A stretch of DNA of 64,000 nt, from positions 3,410,001 through 3,474,000 of the forward strand of contig NC_012483.1 of assembly GCF_000022565.1 (NCBI RefSeq), written 5' to 3'. Shown here piece by piece: positions 8,379 through 16,687 of the stretch (position 1 is its first letter; the number at the start of each line of letters is the position of its first letter). Made by a program: the position numbers and the translations under genes. Origin of the DNA: Acidobacterium capsulatum ATCC 51196 (lineage in GTDB: Bacteria > Acidobacteriota > Terriglobia > Terriglobales > Acidobacteriaceae). The notes beneath the pieces are model-generated. The model had not been told where the DNA came from and searched no databases. It saw only the letters and a program-made list of their open reading frames with translations.

Positions 8379-8440
8379 CCCCATGCAATGGGGTCATCTT
8401 CGGGAAGCGTGGCTGCAGTTTTTACAGGCCACGCTTTCTG
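8379..8440 (+). terminator. Hairpins between rpsB and tsf, possible attenuator
   Basis: CCCCAT-GCA-ATGGGG (8379-8393) is followed by AGCGTGGC paired to GCCACGCT (8406-8413 with 8428-8435), then TTCTGTGTGT. The second hairpin resembles a leaky intrinsic terminator. A similar partial stop between rpsB and tsf is known in E. coli and lowers tsf relative to rpsB. A GC-rich hairpin just after the rpsB stop (8347-8376) precedes both. Confidence 0.5.
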
Positions 8441-8531
8441 TGTGTCAGGGCAATTGTTAGTCTGAGATCGCGAGATTTTTCCCGCGGGCCGAAGGCGGCG
8501 GGAGAAGCTAAAAGCGTCCAAAGGGATGGAG

Positions 8532-9194
8532 ATGTCGACAGTGAGTGAGAAGATTGATGCAAAGCTCGTCAAGGAGCTGAGGGACAATTCAGGCGCGCCC
8601 ATGGGCGACTGCCTGAAGGCGCTGCAGGAGTCAAAGGGCAACATGGAAGAGGCCTTTGTGATTCTGCGCAAGCGCGGCATGGCCTCGGCGCAAAAGAAGG
8701 CTTCGCGCACCACGAACGAGGGCGCGGTGGGCACCTACATTCATGCCGGTGGCAAGATTGGCGTGCTGCTTGAAGTGAACTGCGAGAGCGATTTTGTCGC
8801 CCGCACCGAAGACTTTCAGGAACTGCTCAAGGACATCGCGATGCACATCGCGGCGACCGATCCGCGCTACATCCGTCCGGAAGATGTGACGGCCGAAGAT
8901 CTGGAACGGGAGAAGGAAATCTTCCGCGCGCAGGCGGCGGCCACCGGCAAGCCGGCTCCGGTTGTGGAGAAGATTGTCGAAGGCAAGATGAGCAAGTTCT
9001 ACGAGGAGGTTTGCCTGCTGGAGCAGCCCTTCATCAAGGAGCAGAGCCTCTCGATCAAGGACCTCATCGCGCAGAAGGTCGGCAAGCTCGGCGAGAACAT
9101 CACCGTGCGCCGCTTCGCGCGCTTCAAGGTCGGCGACCCCAACTGGACGGTCGCGCAGGTCAAGGTGAGCGAAGAAGCCGCCAGCGAAGAGTAA
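8532..9194 (+). CDS. tsf: Translation elongation factor Ts
   Basis: A 220-residue guanine-nucleotide exchange factor for EF-Tu. The N-terminal UBA-like region reads LVKELRDNSGAPMGDCLKALQES, followed by NCESDFVARTEDFQEL, the part that contacts EF-Tu. At 220 residues it is shorter than the E. coli protein (about 280), as seen in several other phyla. The ATG at 8532 is preferred over the ATG two codons earlier because AAAGGG at 8520-8525 is then six bases upstream; the first ATG touches that site. A strong terminator follows. Confidence 0.96.
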   Translation: MSTVSEKIDAKLVKELRDNSGAPMGDCLKALQESKGNMEEAFVILRKRGMASAQKKASRTTNEGAVGTYIHAGGKIGVLLEVNCESDFVARTEDFQELLKDIAMHIAATDPRYIRPEDVTAEDLEREKEIFRAQAAATGKPAPVVEKIVEGKMSKFYEEVCLLEQPFIKEQSLSIKDLIAQKVGKLGENITVRRFARFKVGDPNWTVAQVKVSEEAASEE

Positions 9195-9212
9195 TCGCGG
9201 TACAACGTGATG

Positions 9213-9243
9213 CAGGGCCCGGCCATGTGCCGGGCCTTGTTGC
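9213..9243 (+). terminator. Intrinsic terminator after tsf
   Basis: GGCCCGGC-CATGT-GCCGGGCC is a perfect eight-base-pair stem that extends to about eleven pairs with CAG/TTG flanks. It is followed by a T-rich TTGTTGCGTTT. It ends the rpsB-tsf unit. Confidence 0.8.
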
Positions 9244-9487
9244 GTTTGGCGGATCCCCGTCTGGCCCGATGGCGTGATGTATGGAATCAGGGACGCGCAC
9301 AACCGCCCGCGGTACCTCCCGCATTATCCGATGGTGCTACATCGCGGCGGGTATCCGGATGGCAGCCATGGCGACGCTGCTCGTAATTTGATGGCATGCC
9401 ACGGTGGCGCGGGTGCTAATGCAAATCACACCGGTTACTGTGCTACAAATAACCATCCCTGCAGTGCCACAACTTGTTGTCCGGAGT

Positions 9488-12400
9488 GTGATTCCGTTGA
9501 AGTCCCGGAACGTCTTTGCCTTTGCCGCTACGCTTTTTGCCTCGTCCGTGCTTTGGGCCGCTGCCGCGCCCGTTCAGCCCAAGCCCTCGCTGACGCAGCC
9601 TGCGCTCTCGCCCGATGGGCAGGAGATTGCCTTTGCCTCGGGCGGCGATATCTGGACGGTCCCGGCCAAGGGCGGCGACGCGCATCTGCTCATCAGCAAT
9701 CCGGCGACGGAGTCGCGCCCGCTGTATTCGCCTGACGGCTCGAAGATCGCCTTTATCTCCACGCGCACCGGCGGCGGAGACATCTATGTGCTCACCCTGG
9801 CCACGGGCCAGTTGCAGCGCATCACCTACGGCGACACGCTGGAGCAACTGGATGCCTGGTCGGCCGACGGCAAGTGGATCTACTTCACCAATGGCGCGAG
9901 CGACATCGACTACAACACGGATGTGTACCGCGTGAGCGCCGAGGGTGGAACACCGATGCCGGTGAGCGCCGAGAGCTACCTGGCCGAGTTTGAGAGTGCT
10001 CCTTCGCCGGATGGGAAGTCCGTTGTGATGATGGCCAAGGGCATCAGCGACCAGCAGTGGTGGCGCGACGGCCATGCCCACATTGACGACACGGAGCTGT
10101 GGTGGAAGTCGCTGGCGCCAGGTGGCGCTTATCGCGTGCTGGTGCCGGATGACGCCAAGCATGCGTGGCCGATGTGGTCGGCCAGTGGCAAGACGATTTA
10201 CTACATGTCAGACAAGACAGGCCCGGAGAATCTCTGGTCTGTGTCCTCAAATGGCGGCGCGGAGAAGCAGCTCACGCACTTCACGAATGGCCGAGTGCTG
10301 TGGCCCTCCATCGGCGACCACGGCAAGACGATTGTTTTTGAGCGCGAGCTCACGATCTGGAAGATGAACACCGCGACCGGCAAAGCGGAGCAGGTGCCCG
10401 TGGAACTGCGCGGCAGCCCTTCAGGACTGGGTGTGGAGCATGAGGCGGTGTCGCATTTCTCTGAGATGGCACTCTCGCCCGATGGCAAAAAGCTGGCTGT
10501 GATTGCGCACGGCGATGTTTACGTTACGACGGAGAAGGATGGCGGAGAGGCAATCCGCATCACGCGCACGCCGCAGATGGAGGCCAGCCTGCACTGGTCG
10601 CCGGACAGCACCAAGCTCATCTACACGTCGATGCGCGACGGAAATAGTGACATTTACGAGTACAATTTCGACGGCAGCAAAGAAACCCAGCTTACGCACG
10701 GCACGGCGCAGTGCGAGCATCCACGCTGGAACCCCGATGGCAAAGCCATTGCGTATATCCGGGACCGCAAGCAGGTGCATCTGCTGACGCTGGCCAGCGG
10801 CAAGGATGAGGTGCTGGCGACAGACAAAATGTGGTCGCCTGATCTTGAGTTTTCGCCCGCCGGAGACTGGCTGGCCTACACGATTTACGGCTACGACGGC
10901 TTCCGCAACATCAAGGTGGTGCCCACCAAGGGCGGCGCGGCGCGGTCCATCACTTTCCTGGCCAACGGAGAGACTGCGGATCAGATGGCCTGGTCGCCGG
11001 ACGGCAAGTATCTGCTGTTTGCCACGGCGCAGCGCAGCGAGAACTTTGATATGGCGCGCGTCGATCTGACGCTGCATGTGCCGCAGTATCAGGAAAATCA
11101 GTTCTACGATCTCTTCAAATCTCCTACTGAGCCGAAGAACCCAAAATCTCCGGCCGAGTCCACGACCAGCGGCAAGGACGCCGCCGCGAAGACCAAGGAC
11201 AAGAAGCCTGCGAGCAAGGCCAAGCCCGTCAACATCGTTTTTGATGGCATTCGCGACCGGCTCTCGCTGCTGCCGCTCGGGCTCAGCGCGACGCAGCCGG
11301 TGATCAGTCCTGATGGCAAGACACTGATCTTTCAGGCCGAGGTGGCCGGCGAAGACAACCTGTATAGCTGGTCGCTCAAAGAGAATCCCAAGACGCCGCC
11401 CGTGGCCCGGCAATTGACGGCCAGCCATGGAGACAAGTCGAACGTGCAGTTTATGCCGGACTCGAAGACGATTGTTTTTCTCGAGAACGGGCATGTGATG
11501 AAGCTTGCGGTGGACGGGGGACATGCGACGCCGATTCCGGTGACTGCCGATTACACGGTCAACTTCAACGTCGAAAAGAACGTCGTTTTCAATGAAGCCT
11601 GGAGCGACCTGGAGCGCCGCTACTATAACCCGTCGATGAACGGCCAGAACTGGAAGGCAATTCATGCCGAGTTCGCGCCGTTTATTGCTGGAGTGGCCAC
11701 TCCGGATGAGTTGCGCAGCGACATCAATTTGATGATCGGGCGGTTGAACTCTTCGCACTCCGGCATCTACGGCGGAGGCCATCATGCGCCGGAAGTCGGA
11801 CGTCTCGGTCTGCGCTTTGATCGCGCGGATTATGACGCGGGCAAAGGGCTCGTCGTTTCCGAGGTCATACCGCTCGGTCCGGCGAATGTGGGCGGCATCC
11901 AGGTGGGCGACAAGCTGGTCTCGGTCAATGGCCAGACGATTGGCGCGGATACTGATTTCAACGCGCTGATGGAGAACACCATTGGCCGCCGCACGGTGCT
12001 GGAAGTTGCGACTGGATCGGCGGCTCCGCGAAAGGTGATCGTCAAGCCGATCAATCTGGGTGCGGAGAAGAATCTGCTCTACCGCGCCTGGGTGGAAAAA
12101 GAGCGCGCTTACGTCAACAAGATCAGCGGCGGCAAGCTCGGTTATGTACACATGGCCGCGATGGAAGGCGATTCACTCAAGCAGCTCTACCTCGATCTCG
12201 ATGCGCAGAATGAGTCGAAGGAGGGTGTGATTGTCGATGTGCGCAACAACGATGGCGGATTTGTGAATGGCTATGCCATCGACGTGTTTGCCCGCAAGAA
12301 CTACATCATGCTCACGCCGCGCGGGTTGCCCACCTCCCCGGCGCGTCAGTTGCTGGGCCAGCGCGCACTGGGCAAGCCCACGGTGCTGGTGACGAACCAG

Positions 12401-12718
12401 TCCACGCTGTCAGACGGCGAGGACTTTACCGAGGGCTATGAGGCGCTGCATCTGGGCAAGGTGGTGGGCGTGCCGACTGCCGGCTGGATCATTTATACCG
12501 GCGGCACCAACCTCATCGACGGCTCGTATCTGCGCCTGCCGATGATCGAGGTGCAGACCATGGGGGGCCAGAACATGGAACTGCATCCGCGGCCAGTGAA
12601 TGTGGAAGCCGTGCGCAAGCCGGGCGAGACCGAAGATGGCACCGACTCGCAACTGGCGACAGCAGTGAAGGTGCTGCTGGCGCAGATCGAACAAGGCAAA
12701 GCCGGGGCGAAAAAGTAG
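9488..12718 (+). CDS. Tricorn-like protease: beta-propeller, PDZ and S41 domains
   Basis: A secreted or periplasmic protein of about 1076 residues. It starts with a signal peptide (SRNVFAFAATLFASSVLWAAAA). Two blocks of WD40-like/PD40 repeats follow, with many copies of SPDGKxIxF-type strands. Then come a tricorn C1-like linker, a PDZ domain (GLVVSEVIPLGPANVGGIQVGDKLVSVNG) and an S41 protease domain with DVRNNDGGF and STLSDGEDF, whose serine would be the nucleophile. Such enzymes degrade peptides. An Ala/Lys-rich linker (around 11140-11225) splits the two propeller parts. The start is uncertain: GTG 9488 or TTG 9497 give the best signal peptide, while the open frame extends to 9404. It is flanked by terminators, so probably monocistronic. 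Confidence 0.88.
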   Translation: MIPLKSRNVFAFAATLFASSVLWAAAAPVQPKPSLTQPALSPDGQEIAFASGGDIWTVPAKGGDAHLLISNPATESRPLYSPDGSKIAFISTRTGGGDIYVLTLATGQLQRITYGDTLEQLDAWSADGKWIYFTNGASDIDYNTDVYRVSAEGGTPMPVSAESYLAEFESAPSPDGKSVVMMAKGISDQQWWRDGHAHIDDTELWWKSLAPGGAYRVLVPDDAKHAWPMWSASGKTIYYMSDKTGPENLWSVSSNGGAEKQLTHFTNGRVLWPSIGDHGKTIVFERELTIWKMNTATGKAEQVPVELRGSPSGLGVEHEAVSHFSEMALSPDGKKLAVIAHGDVYVTTEKDGGEAIRITRTPQMEASLHWSPDSTKLIYTSMRDGNSDIYEYNFDGSKETQLTHGTAQCEHPRWNPDGKAIAYIRDRKQVHLLTLASGKDEVLATDKMWSPDLEFSPAGDWLAYTIYGYDGFRNIKVVPTKGGAARSITFLANGETADQMAWSPDGKYLLFATAQRSENFDMARVDLTLHVPQYQENQFYDLFKSPTEPKNPKSPAESTTSGKDAAAKTKDKKPASKAKPVNIVFDGIRDRLSLLPLGLSATQPVISPDGKTLIFQAEVAGEDNLYSWSLKENPKTPPVARQLTASHGDKSNVQFMPDSKTIVFLENGHVMKLAVDGGHATPIPVTADYTVNFNVEKNVVFNEAWSDLERRYYNPSMNGQNWKAIHAEFAPFIAGVATPDELRSDINLMIGRLNSSHSGIYGGGHHAPEVGRLGLRFDRADYDAGKGLVVSEVIPLGPANVGGIQVGDKLVSVNGQTIGADTDFNALMENTIGRRTVLEVATGSAAPRKVIVKPINLGAEKNLLYRAWVEKERAYVNKISGGKLGYVHMAAMEGDSLKQLYLDLDAQNESKEGVIVDVRNNDGGFVNGYAIDVFARKNYIMLTPRGLPTSPARQLLGQRALGKPTVLVTNQSTLSDGEDFTEGYEALHLGKVVGVPTAGWIIYTGGTNLIDGSYLRLPMIEVQTMGGQNMELHPRPVNVEAVRKPGETEDGTDSQLATAVKVLLAQIEQGKAGAKK

Positions 12719-12743
12719 TCTTCCGAATCGGTTATCGTTTACC

Positions 12744-12772
12744 GCGCCCGGCTTTTGGCCGGGCGCTTTCTT
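12744..12772 (+). terminator. Intrinsic terminator after the tricorn-like gene
   Basis: GCGCCCGGC-TTTTG-GCCGGGCGC is a perfect nine-base-pair stem followed directly by TTTCTT. It isolates the protease gene from pyrH. Confidence 0.88.
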
Positions 12773-12834
12773 ATGAAGCGGCAGGGTTTATTCCTCAGGC
12801 AAAAAGCGCTCTGCCGCAACCCCCCTGCGCTATG

Positions 12835-12850
12835 CGATACTCCAATTAAA
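12835..12850 (+). promoter_or_regulatory. Possible leaderless promoter of pyrH
   Basis: GATACT at 12836-12841 lies eight bases before the pyrH ATG, and no Shine-Dalgarno-like sequence is seen. If it is a -10 box, transcription would begin at or next to the A of the start codon. No convincing -35 element is present, so confidence is modest. Confidence 0.35.
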
Positions 12851-13554
12851 TGTACAAACGCGTCGTCCTCAAGCTCTCTGGCGAAGCGCTGGCCGCAGGC
12901 CGCGGTTTCGGTGTCGATGTGGATCGAATTCATGAGGTCGCCCATGAGGTGGCCGAGGTTCGCTCCCTGGGTGTGGAAGTAACCATCGTGGTCGGGGGCG
13001 GCAACTTCTTTCGCGGGGTTGCCGAGCAGGCCAAGGACATGGATCGTGTCTCCGCCGATCACATGGGCATGCTCGCCACCGTGATTAATGCGCTGGCCAT
13101 TCAAGATGCCATTGAGAAGCAGGGCGTGCAGTGCCGCGTGATGAGCGCGATTGAGATGAATCAGGTCTGCGAGCCATACATCCGGCGGCGGGCCATTCGG
13201 CATCTGGAAAAGGGACGGGTGGTTATCTTTGCTGCGGGAACGGGAAATCCGTATTTTTCAACGGATACGGCCGCCTCGCTGCGCGCCATGGAGATCAAGG
13301 CCGACGTGCTGTTGAAGGCGACCAAGGTCGAAGGCATCTATGACGCCGATCCTGTGCTGATCAAGGATGCGGTGAAGTTTGAGCAGATCACGTATATGGA
13401 GATTTTGCGGCTCGGGCTGAAGGTGATGGATACGACGGCTGTGAGCCTGTGCAAGGACAACAATCTGCCGATGGTGATTTTCAATATGAATGAGCCCGGC
13501 AACATTCGCCGCGTGGTGATGGGCGAGCGTGTCGGCTCCCTGGTGACTTCCTGA
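12850..13554 (+). CDS. pyrH: UMP kinase
   Basis: A 234-residue cytoplasmic kinase of the amino-acid-kinase fold that phosphorylates UMP to UDP with ATP. It opens with [22 protein letters not shown], has [30 protein letters not shown] and the ATP-site run [27 protein letters not shown] and [21 protein letters not shown] complete the family pattern at normal length. In many bacteria pyrH follows tsf; here the tricorn-like gene and a terminator separate them, so it must have its own promoter. No ribosome site precedes the ATG. Confidence 0.97.
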   Translation: MYKRVVLKLSGEALAAGRGFGVDVDRIHEVAHEVAEVRSLGVEVTIVVGGGNFFRGVAEQAKDMDRVSADHMGMLATVINALAIQDAIEKQGVQCRVMSAIEMNQVCEPYIRRRAIRHLEKGRVVIFAAGTGNPYFSTDTAASLRAMEIKADVLLKATKVEGIYDADPVLIKDAVKFEQITYMEILRLGLKVMDTTAVSLCKDNNLPMVIFNMNEPGNIRRVVMGERVGSLVTS

Positions 13555-13595
13555 GTTCTACGGCCCAATTCTTCCCTAGACTGGTCTCTGCCGTG

Positions 13596-14738
13596 ATGGA
13601 TAAGCCGCGCAATGACGCGGAGGCCCAGTCACGCGCGAAGGTCAAGAAGGACCGTCTGCCGGCGCTGAGCGGCCTGCGCTGCTTTGCGGCGCTGAATATT
13701 GTCTTTTTTCACTTCTCCAATCCGAAGTGGTTCGGGCCGTTCGCGCCCATTGTGGCCAACGGGTATACGTCGGTCAGCTTTTTTTTGCTGATGTCGGGCT
13801 TCATTCTGGCCTACAACTATGACGAGCGGGCCCGCGCCGGGCGTCTCAAGGCCAGGAACTTCTGGATTGCCCGCTTCTCGCGGCTTTATCCGGTCTACGT
13901 GCTGGCGCTGCTTGTTTCGCTGGGCATGCTGGTGGATGAGTGGCATGTCCGGACGCATGCGCAGTTCTTCTGGGGCATTACGCTGACCCCGCTGCTGCTG
14001 CAGGGCTGGAGCCCGTCGCTCTCGACCTTCTGGAACACTCCGGCATGGACGATGTGTACGGAAGCGTTCTTTTATCTGATCTTTCCGGCGGTGATTCTCT
14101 TCAAACGGCCCAAGCGGCTGGGTTCGCTGCTGCTCTGGATGCTGTTTTTGTGGGGCTGCGGCATGATTCTGCCGTCGCTCTATATGTATTTCAAGCCGGA
14201 CGGCATTCAGCACGTCACCCGTTACAGTGACGGCTTCTGGATTCGGGCGCTCAAATTTACGCCCCCGCCGCACCTTCCGTCCTTCTTCTTTGGCATCGCG
14301 CTCGCTGACCTGGACCGCCGCCTGCCGCGCTCCTCGCGCTTGCGCCTCTGGATGGGGCTGGTGGGTATTGCGGCCATTTACACCATCCTTTACTACGGCG
14401 ACTATATGCCGTTCCCCATGATGCATGATGGCCTGATGATGCCGCTCTTCGGTCTCGCGATCCTGGGTCTGGCAGGACAGAACTTCATTGCCAGCTTCTT
14501 CGGCTTTTATCCGTTCGTTGCTATCGGACAGGCCACCTACTGCCTCTACATCCTGCACTTCAATCTCTGGAACATCATTCACCACACCCATGTGCTGAAC
14601 CGGCTGGGCCTTGCTCGCTTCGATCCCTGGCTCAGCTATGGGATTCTGATTGGTATCGCCGTGCTGGTGATGAAGTTCTTTGAGAAGCCCATGCAGAGGA
14701 TCATCCGCGAGCGCTATATCAAGAGCTACGGCCGCTAA
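13596..14738 (+). CDS. Membrane acyltransferase 3 family protein
   Basis: A 380-residue integral membrane protein with about ten hydrophobic segments. It matches the acyltransferase-3 (OatA/NodX-type) family: LPALSGLRCFAALNIVFFHFSNP near the N-terminus holds the conserved His, and FWIARFSRLYPVYVLAL is the conserved R-x10-R-type block. It would transfer acetyl or similar groups to sugars of exopolysaccharide, lipopolysaccharide or peptidoglycan. The acceptor is unknown and no glycan cluster is adjacent. ATG 13596 is chosen; GTG 13593 directly precedes it. A positively charged tail of about 20 residues comes before the first helix. Confidence 0.85.
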   Translation: MDKPRNDAEAQSRAKVKKDRLPALSGLRCFAALNIVFFHFSNPKWFGPFAPIVANGYTSVSFFLLMSGFILAYNYDERARAGRLKARNFWIARFSRLYPVYVLALLVSLGMLVDEWHVRTHAQFFWGITLTPLLLQGWSPSLSTFWNTPAWTMCTEAFFYLIFPAVILFKRPKRLGSLLLWMLFLWGCGMILPSLYMYFKPDGIQHVTRYSDGFWIRALKFTPPPHLPSFFFGIALADLDRRLPRSSRLRLWMGLVGIAAIYTILYYGDYMPFPMMHDGLMMPLFGLAILGLAGQNFIASFFGFYPFVAIGQATYCLYILHFNLWNIIHHTHVLNRLGLARFDPWLSYGILIGIAVLVMKFFEKPMQRIIRERYIKSYGR

Positions 14739-15027
14739 GCGCGGACGGTTACCTCCTGCCGAATATTTCGCGCGCTGCATGGCTGTTGGCTCCGTCAGGC
14801 CGTCTCTGGTGTGATAGCCATGGCCGGTGTCATCGGCCCTCCAGAAGCGTGCTGCGGTGCCATTGGTGGCCATTTGCTGCTATGAAGCTGCTTCGGCCTG
14901 GGCTCCGCCTGAAAGCTGCGCCGGAAATGAGATGGGGCGGCCGTTCTGCGCGCTGATCTTCCAGCAGGGGGGCGGTGTGGGCCCCTCAGGTCGCGCCCGG
15001 CTTCATGGGGGGAATCCAGTAAGAGGA

Positions 15028-15051
15028 AAAGGCCCACCGAAGCGGGCCTTT
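15028..15051. terminator. Bidirectional terminator-like hairpin
   Basis: AAAGGCCC pairs with GGGCCTTT around ACCGAAGC. It has A and T runs on both sides, so it could stop transcription either way. It shares the pattern GGCCC-nCCG-nAGC-GGGCC with the hairpin at 15196-15221. Confidence 0.65.
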
Positions 15052-15094
15052 CAGGCTGCTGACAAAGTTGAATTGGAGCAGAACAAACATCGCG

Positions 15095-15154
15095 CAGGGG
15101 CTAAAGCCCGCTGATTTCATCGGGCTTGATCGGCATGACTGAAGTCATGCCCTG
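15095..15154. repeat. Multi-hairpin REP/MITE-like intergenic element
   Basis: Outer arms CAGGG/CCCTG enclose three stems: GGGCT-AA-AGCCC, AAGCCCG paired to CGGGCTT (15104-15110 with 15121-15127), and GGCATGACT-GA-AGTCATGCC (15132-15151). The first two share bases and are alternatives. The GGGGCTAAAGCCC and GACTGAAGTC cores look like dispersed intergenic repeats that I recall from acidobacterial genomes; only one copy is in this window. Confidence 0.55.
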
Positions 15155-15195
15155 TTACAAAGCGATTGCTGCATAGGTTTGTCGCCGACCTGAGA

Positions 15196-15221
15196 AAAAG
15201 GCCCGCCGTAGCGGGCCTTTT
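15196..15221 (-). terminator. Intrinsic terminator of the lipoprotein gene at 15242
   Basis: AAAAGGCCCGC-CGTA-GCGGGCCTTTT is a perfect eleven-base-pair stem. Read on the minus strand it is followed by a run of T, 20 bases past the stop codon of the lipoprotein gene. Confidence 0.88.
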
Positions 15222-15241
15222 GTGGCACTTCTGCCGGTTGA

Positions 15242-16522
15242 TTAGCTGTTGCCGGTCGGAATCACCGTAACCGTCTGCTGTGAGTGGTTGCCGTGCGGCA
15301 CAGCCACTACGCAGGTCGGCTGCGCTGCCGAGGGGTACGGCGAGTTCTGGTCCGTCGTGAGGCTGCCGGTGTTGGTGTTCAACTCCGCGCTGCTGACTTC
15401 GTTCTGCAGGAAGTTGGAGGTGAAGACGAAGCGATCAAGGGCAGGCTCAATCGTCACGCAGGTGGAACCTGGGCCGGTCGGCAGCGTCGGTGTTGCATTG
15501 GAGCTGAGCGCGCCGTTGCCCTGGTTGATGTTGTAGGAGGAGATTGAGCCGCTGGTGTAGTTCGTCACGTAGACAAACAGGTCACGAGGATCAACCGTGA
15601 TGCCGACCGGGAAGGTCTCCGTAGCCGTCGTGCCGGGATTGAGGGGCACCAGTATGCCACCATTCTGAATCGAGTACTCAATGATCTGATTCTGGGCAGC
15701 GTCTGTCGCGTAGAGGAAGCGGCTGGTTGGATCAACGGCGATGCCCAAGGGAGCCGTGCCGGCCTCAAAGGGGCTGCCGCTCAATGCCGTGAGCGCTCCG
15801 TTGCTGCCGATGGAGAAGCCGGAGATCGTGCCTGCGCCGGAAGTTGGGGCCACGACCGGTACACCCGCCGTGGGAGGCGTGGTGGTGGTCACGATCGAGC
15901 CGGTATTCACTACGTAGACATAGCTGTCATTGGCAGCCACGGCTACGCCACCCGGATAGTTGCCCAACGGCCAATAGCTCTGGCTGCCATTGGCGACCGG
16001 GGTGCAGCTTGAGAACTGCTGGCTGCTGCTGTCGAGCGGGAACTCGACCAGTGCGCCTGGGCCGGGATTCGTCTCAGAGTACGCTGCCTGCCCGCTGGGA
16101 GCCGGAGCATACGTGTCGACCACGTAGAGCTGGGTGCCAGCCGTATTCACGGCAATGGACACGGGCTCAGTGCCGGGGGTGTTGCAGGTCTTCTGAGGAT
16201 ATAGCTTGGCGTCGGTGCCAATGGCGAAGTCCACGATGGTGTTGTCATCGCGATTCACCACGAAGAGGTTCTTCCCGTTGGGCGTGGCGACTTCGGCGAC
16301 CGGATTCTCGCCGCCGGAGGGATAGGGCGAGTCGGGAATCTGGCTGATCGCGCCAGATTCCTGGTCGACCCAGTAGACGCTGATCTGTCCGGTCGTGTTC
16401 TTATTCGCCGTGACATACAGAAAGTCGATGGTATTGCTCTGACCGCACGACGTAAGGCCGAGTCCTACGATGGCGGATACAGCGGTAGCCAGCAGAATCT
16501 GGCCCGGTTTGCTGAACTTCAT
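15242..16522 (-). CDS. Beta-propeller lipoprotein (YVTN/lactonase-like), copy 1
   Basis: A 426-residue secreted lipoprotein. The signal peptide ends in LTSC, so the cysteine at residue 26 would be lipidated. The rest consists of repeats such as GKNLFVVNRDDNTIVDF, GTQLYVVDTYAP, SRFLYATDAAQNQIIEY and DLFVYVTNYTSGSISSY, typical of seven-bladed lactonase/YVTN propellers. The function is unknown: catalytic residues of 6-phosphogluconolactonase cannot be confirmed, and such proteins may bind surface partners. It is paralogous to the next gene upstream (16688-18010), sharing the same AAGGAAGCGC-ATGAAGTTC start. A terminator follows. Confidence 0.82.
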   Translation of the reverse strand: MKFSKPGQILLATAVSAIVGLGLTSCGQSNTIDFLYVTANKNTTGQISVYWVDQESGAISQIPDSPYPSGGENPVAEVATPNGKNLFVVNRDDNTIVDFAIGTDAKLYPQKTCNTPGTEPVSIAVNTAGTQLYVVDTYAPAPSGQAAYSETNPGPGALVEFPLDSSSQQFSSCTPVANGSQSYWPLGNYPGGVAVAANDSYVYVVNTGSIVTTTTPPTAGVPVVAPTSGAGTISGFSIGSNGALTALSGSPFEAGTAPLGIAVDPTSRFLYATDAAQNQIIEYSIQNGGILVPLNPGTTATETFPVGITVDPRDLFVYVTNYTSGSISSYNINQGNGALSSNATPTLPTGPGSTCVTIEPALDRFVFTSNFLQNEVSSAELNTNTGSLTTDQNSPYPSAAQPTCVVAVPHGNHSQQTVTVIPTGNS

Positions 16523-16652
16523 GCGCTTCCTTCATCCTCTCCATTGCCGGGAACGGCGAGGGTCTTTTGTGTGGGGTGTCCCGGATTGCATTGTAAAGGT
16601 TTGTGCGGTGTCCTCGCTAGATAAGGAATACCGGACAAAGCCAACGGAGCGA

Positions 16653-16678
16653 AGACGGCCTCCCGCAGGAGGCCGTCT
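16653..16678 (-). terminator. Hairpin terminator after the 16688 lipoprotein gene
   Basis: AGACGGCCTCC-CGCA-GGAGGCCGTCT forms a perfect eleven-base-pair stem 10 bases past the stop codon. The T run on the minus strand is weak. Confidence 0.7.
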
Positions 16679-16687
16679 CGGGGCCGA

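Larger units (their letters stand above)
14739..15241. other. 500-base intergenic stretch holding terminators and a hairpin repeat
   Basis: No coding gene is supported between the acyltransferase and the lipoprotein. The right half holds a bidirectional terminator-like hairpin (15028-15051), a multi-hairpin repeat (15095-15154) and a perfect terminator (15196-15221). The left half, 14739-15020, shows nothing I can name. Confidence 0.6.

Noticed and set aside
8526-8534. ATG 8526 as the start of tsf
   Set aside because: The AAAGGG ribosome site touches this ATG; the ATG at 8532 has a proper gap.
10421-12151. A 576-codon minus-strand frame inside the tricorn-like gene
   Set aside because: Complementary to a gene with clear propeller, PDZ and S41 motifs; the antisense translation is Arg/His/Leu-rich without domains.
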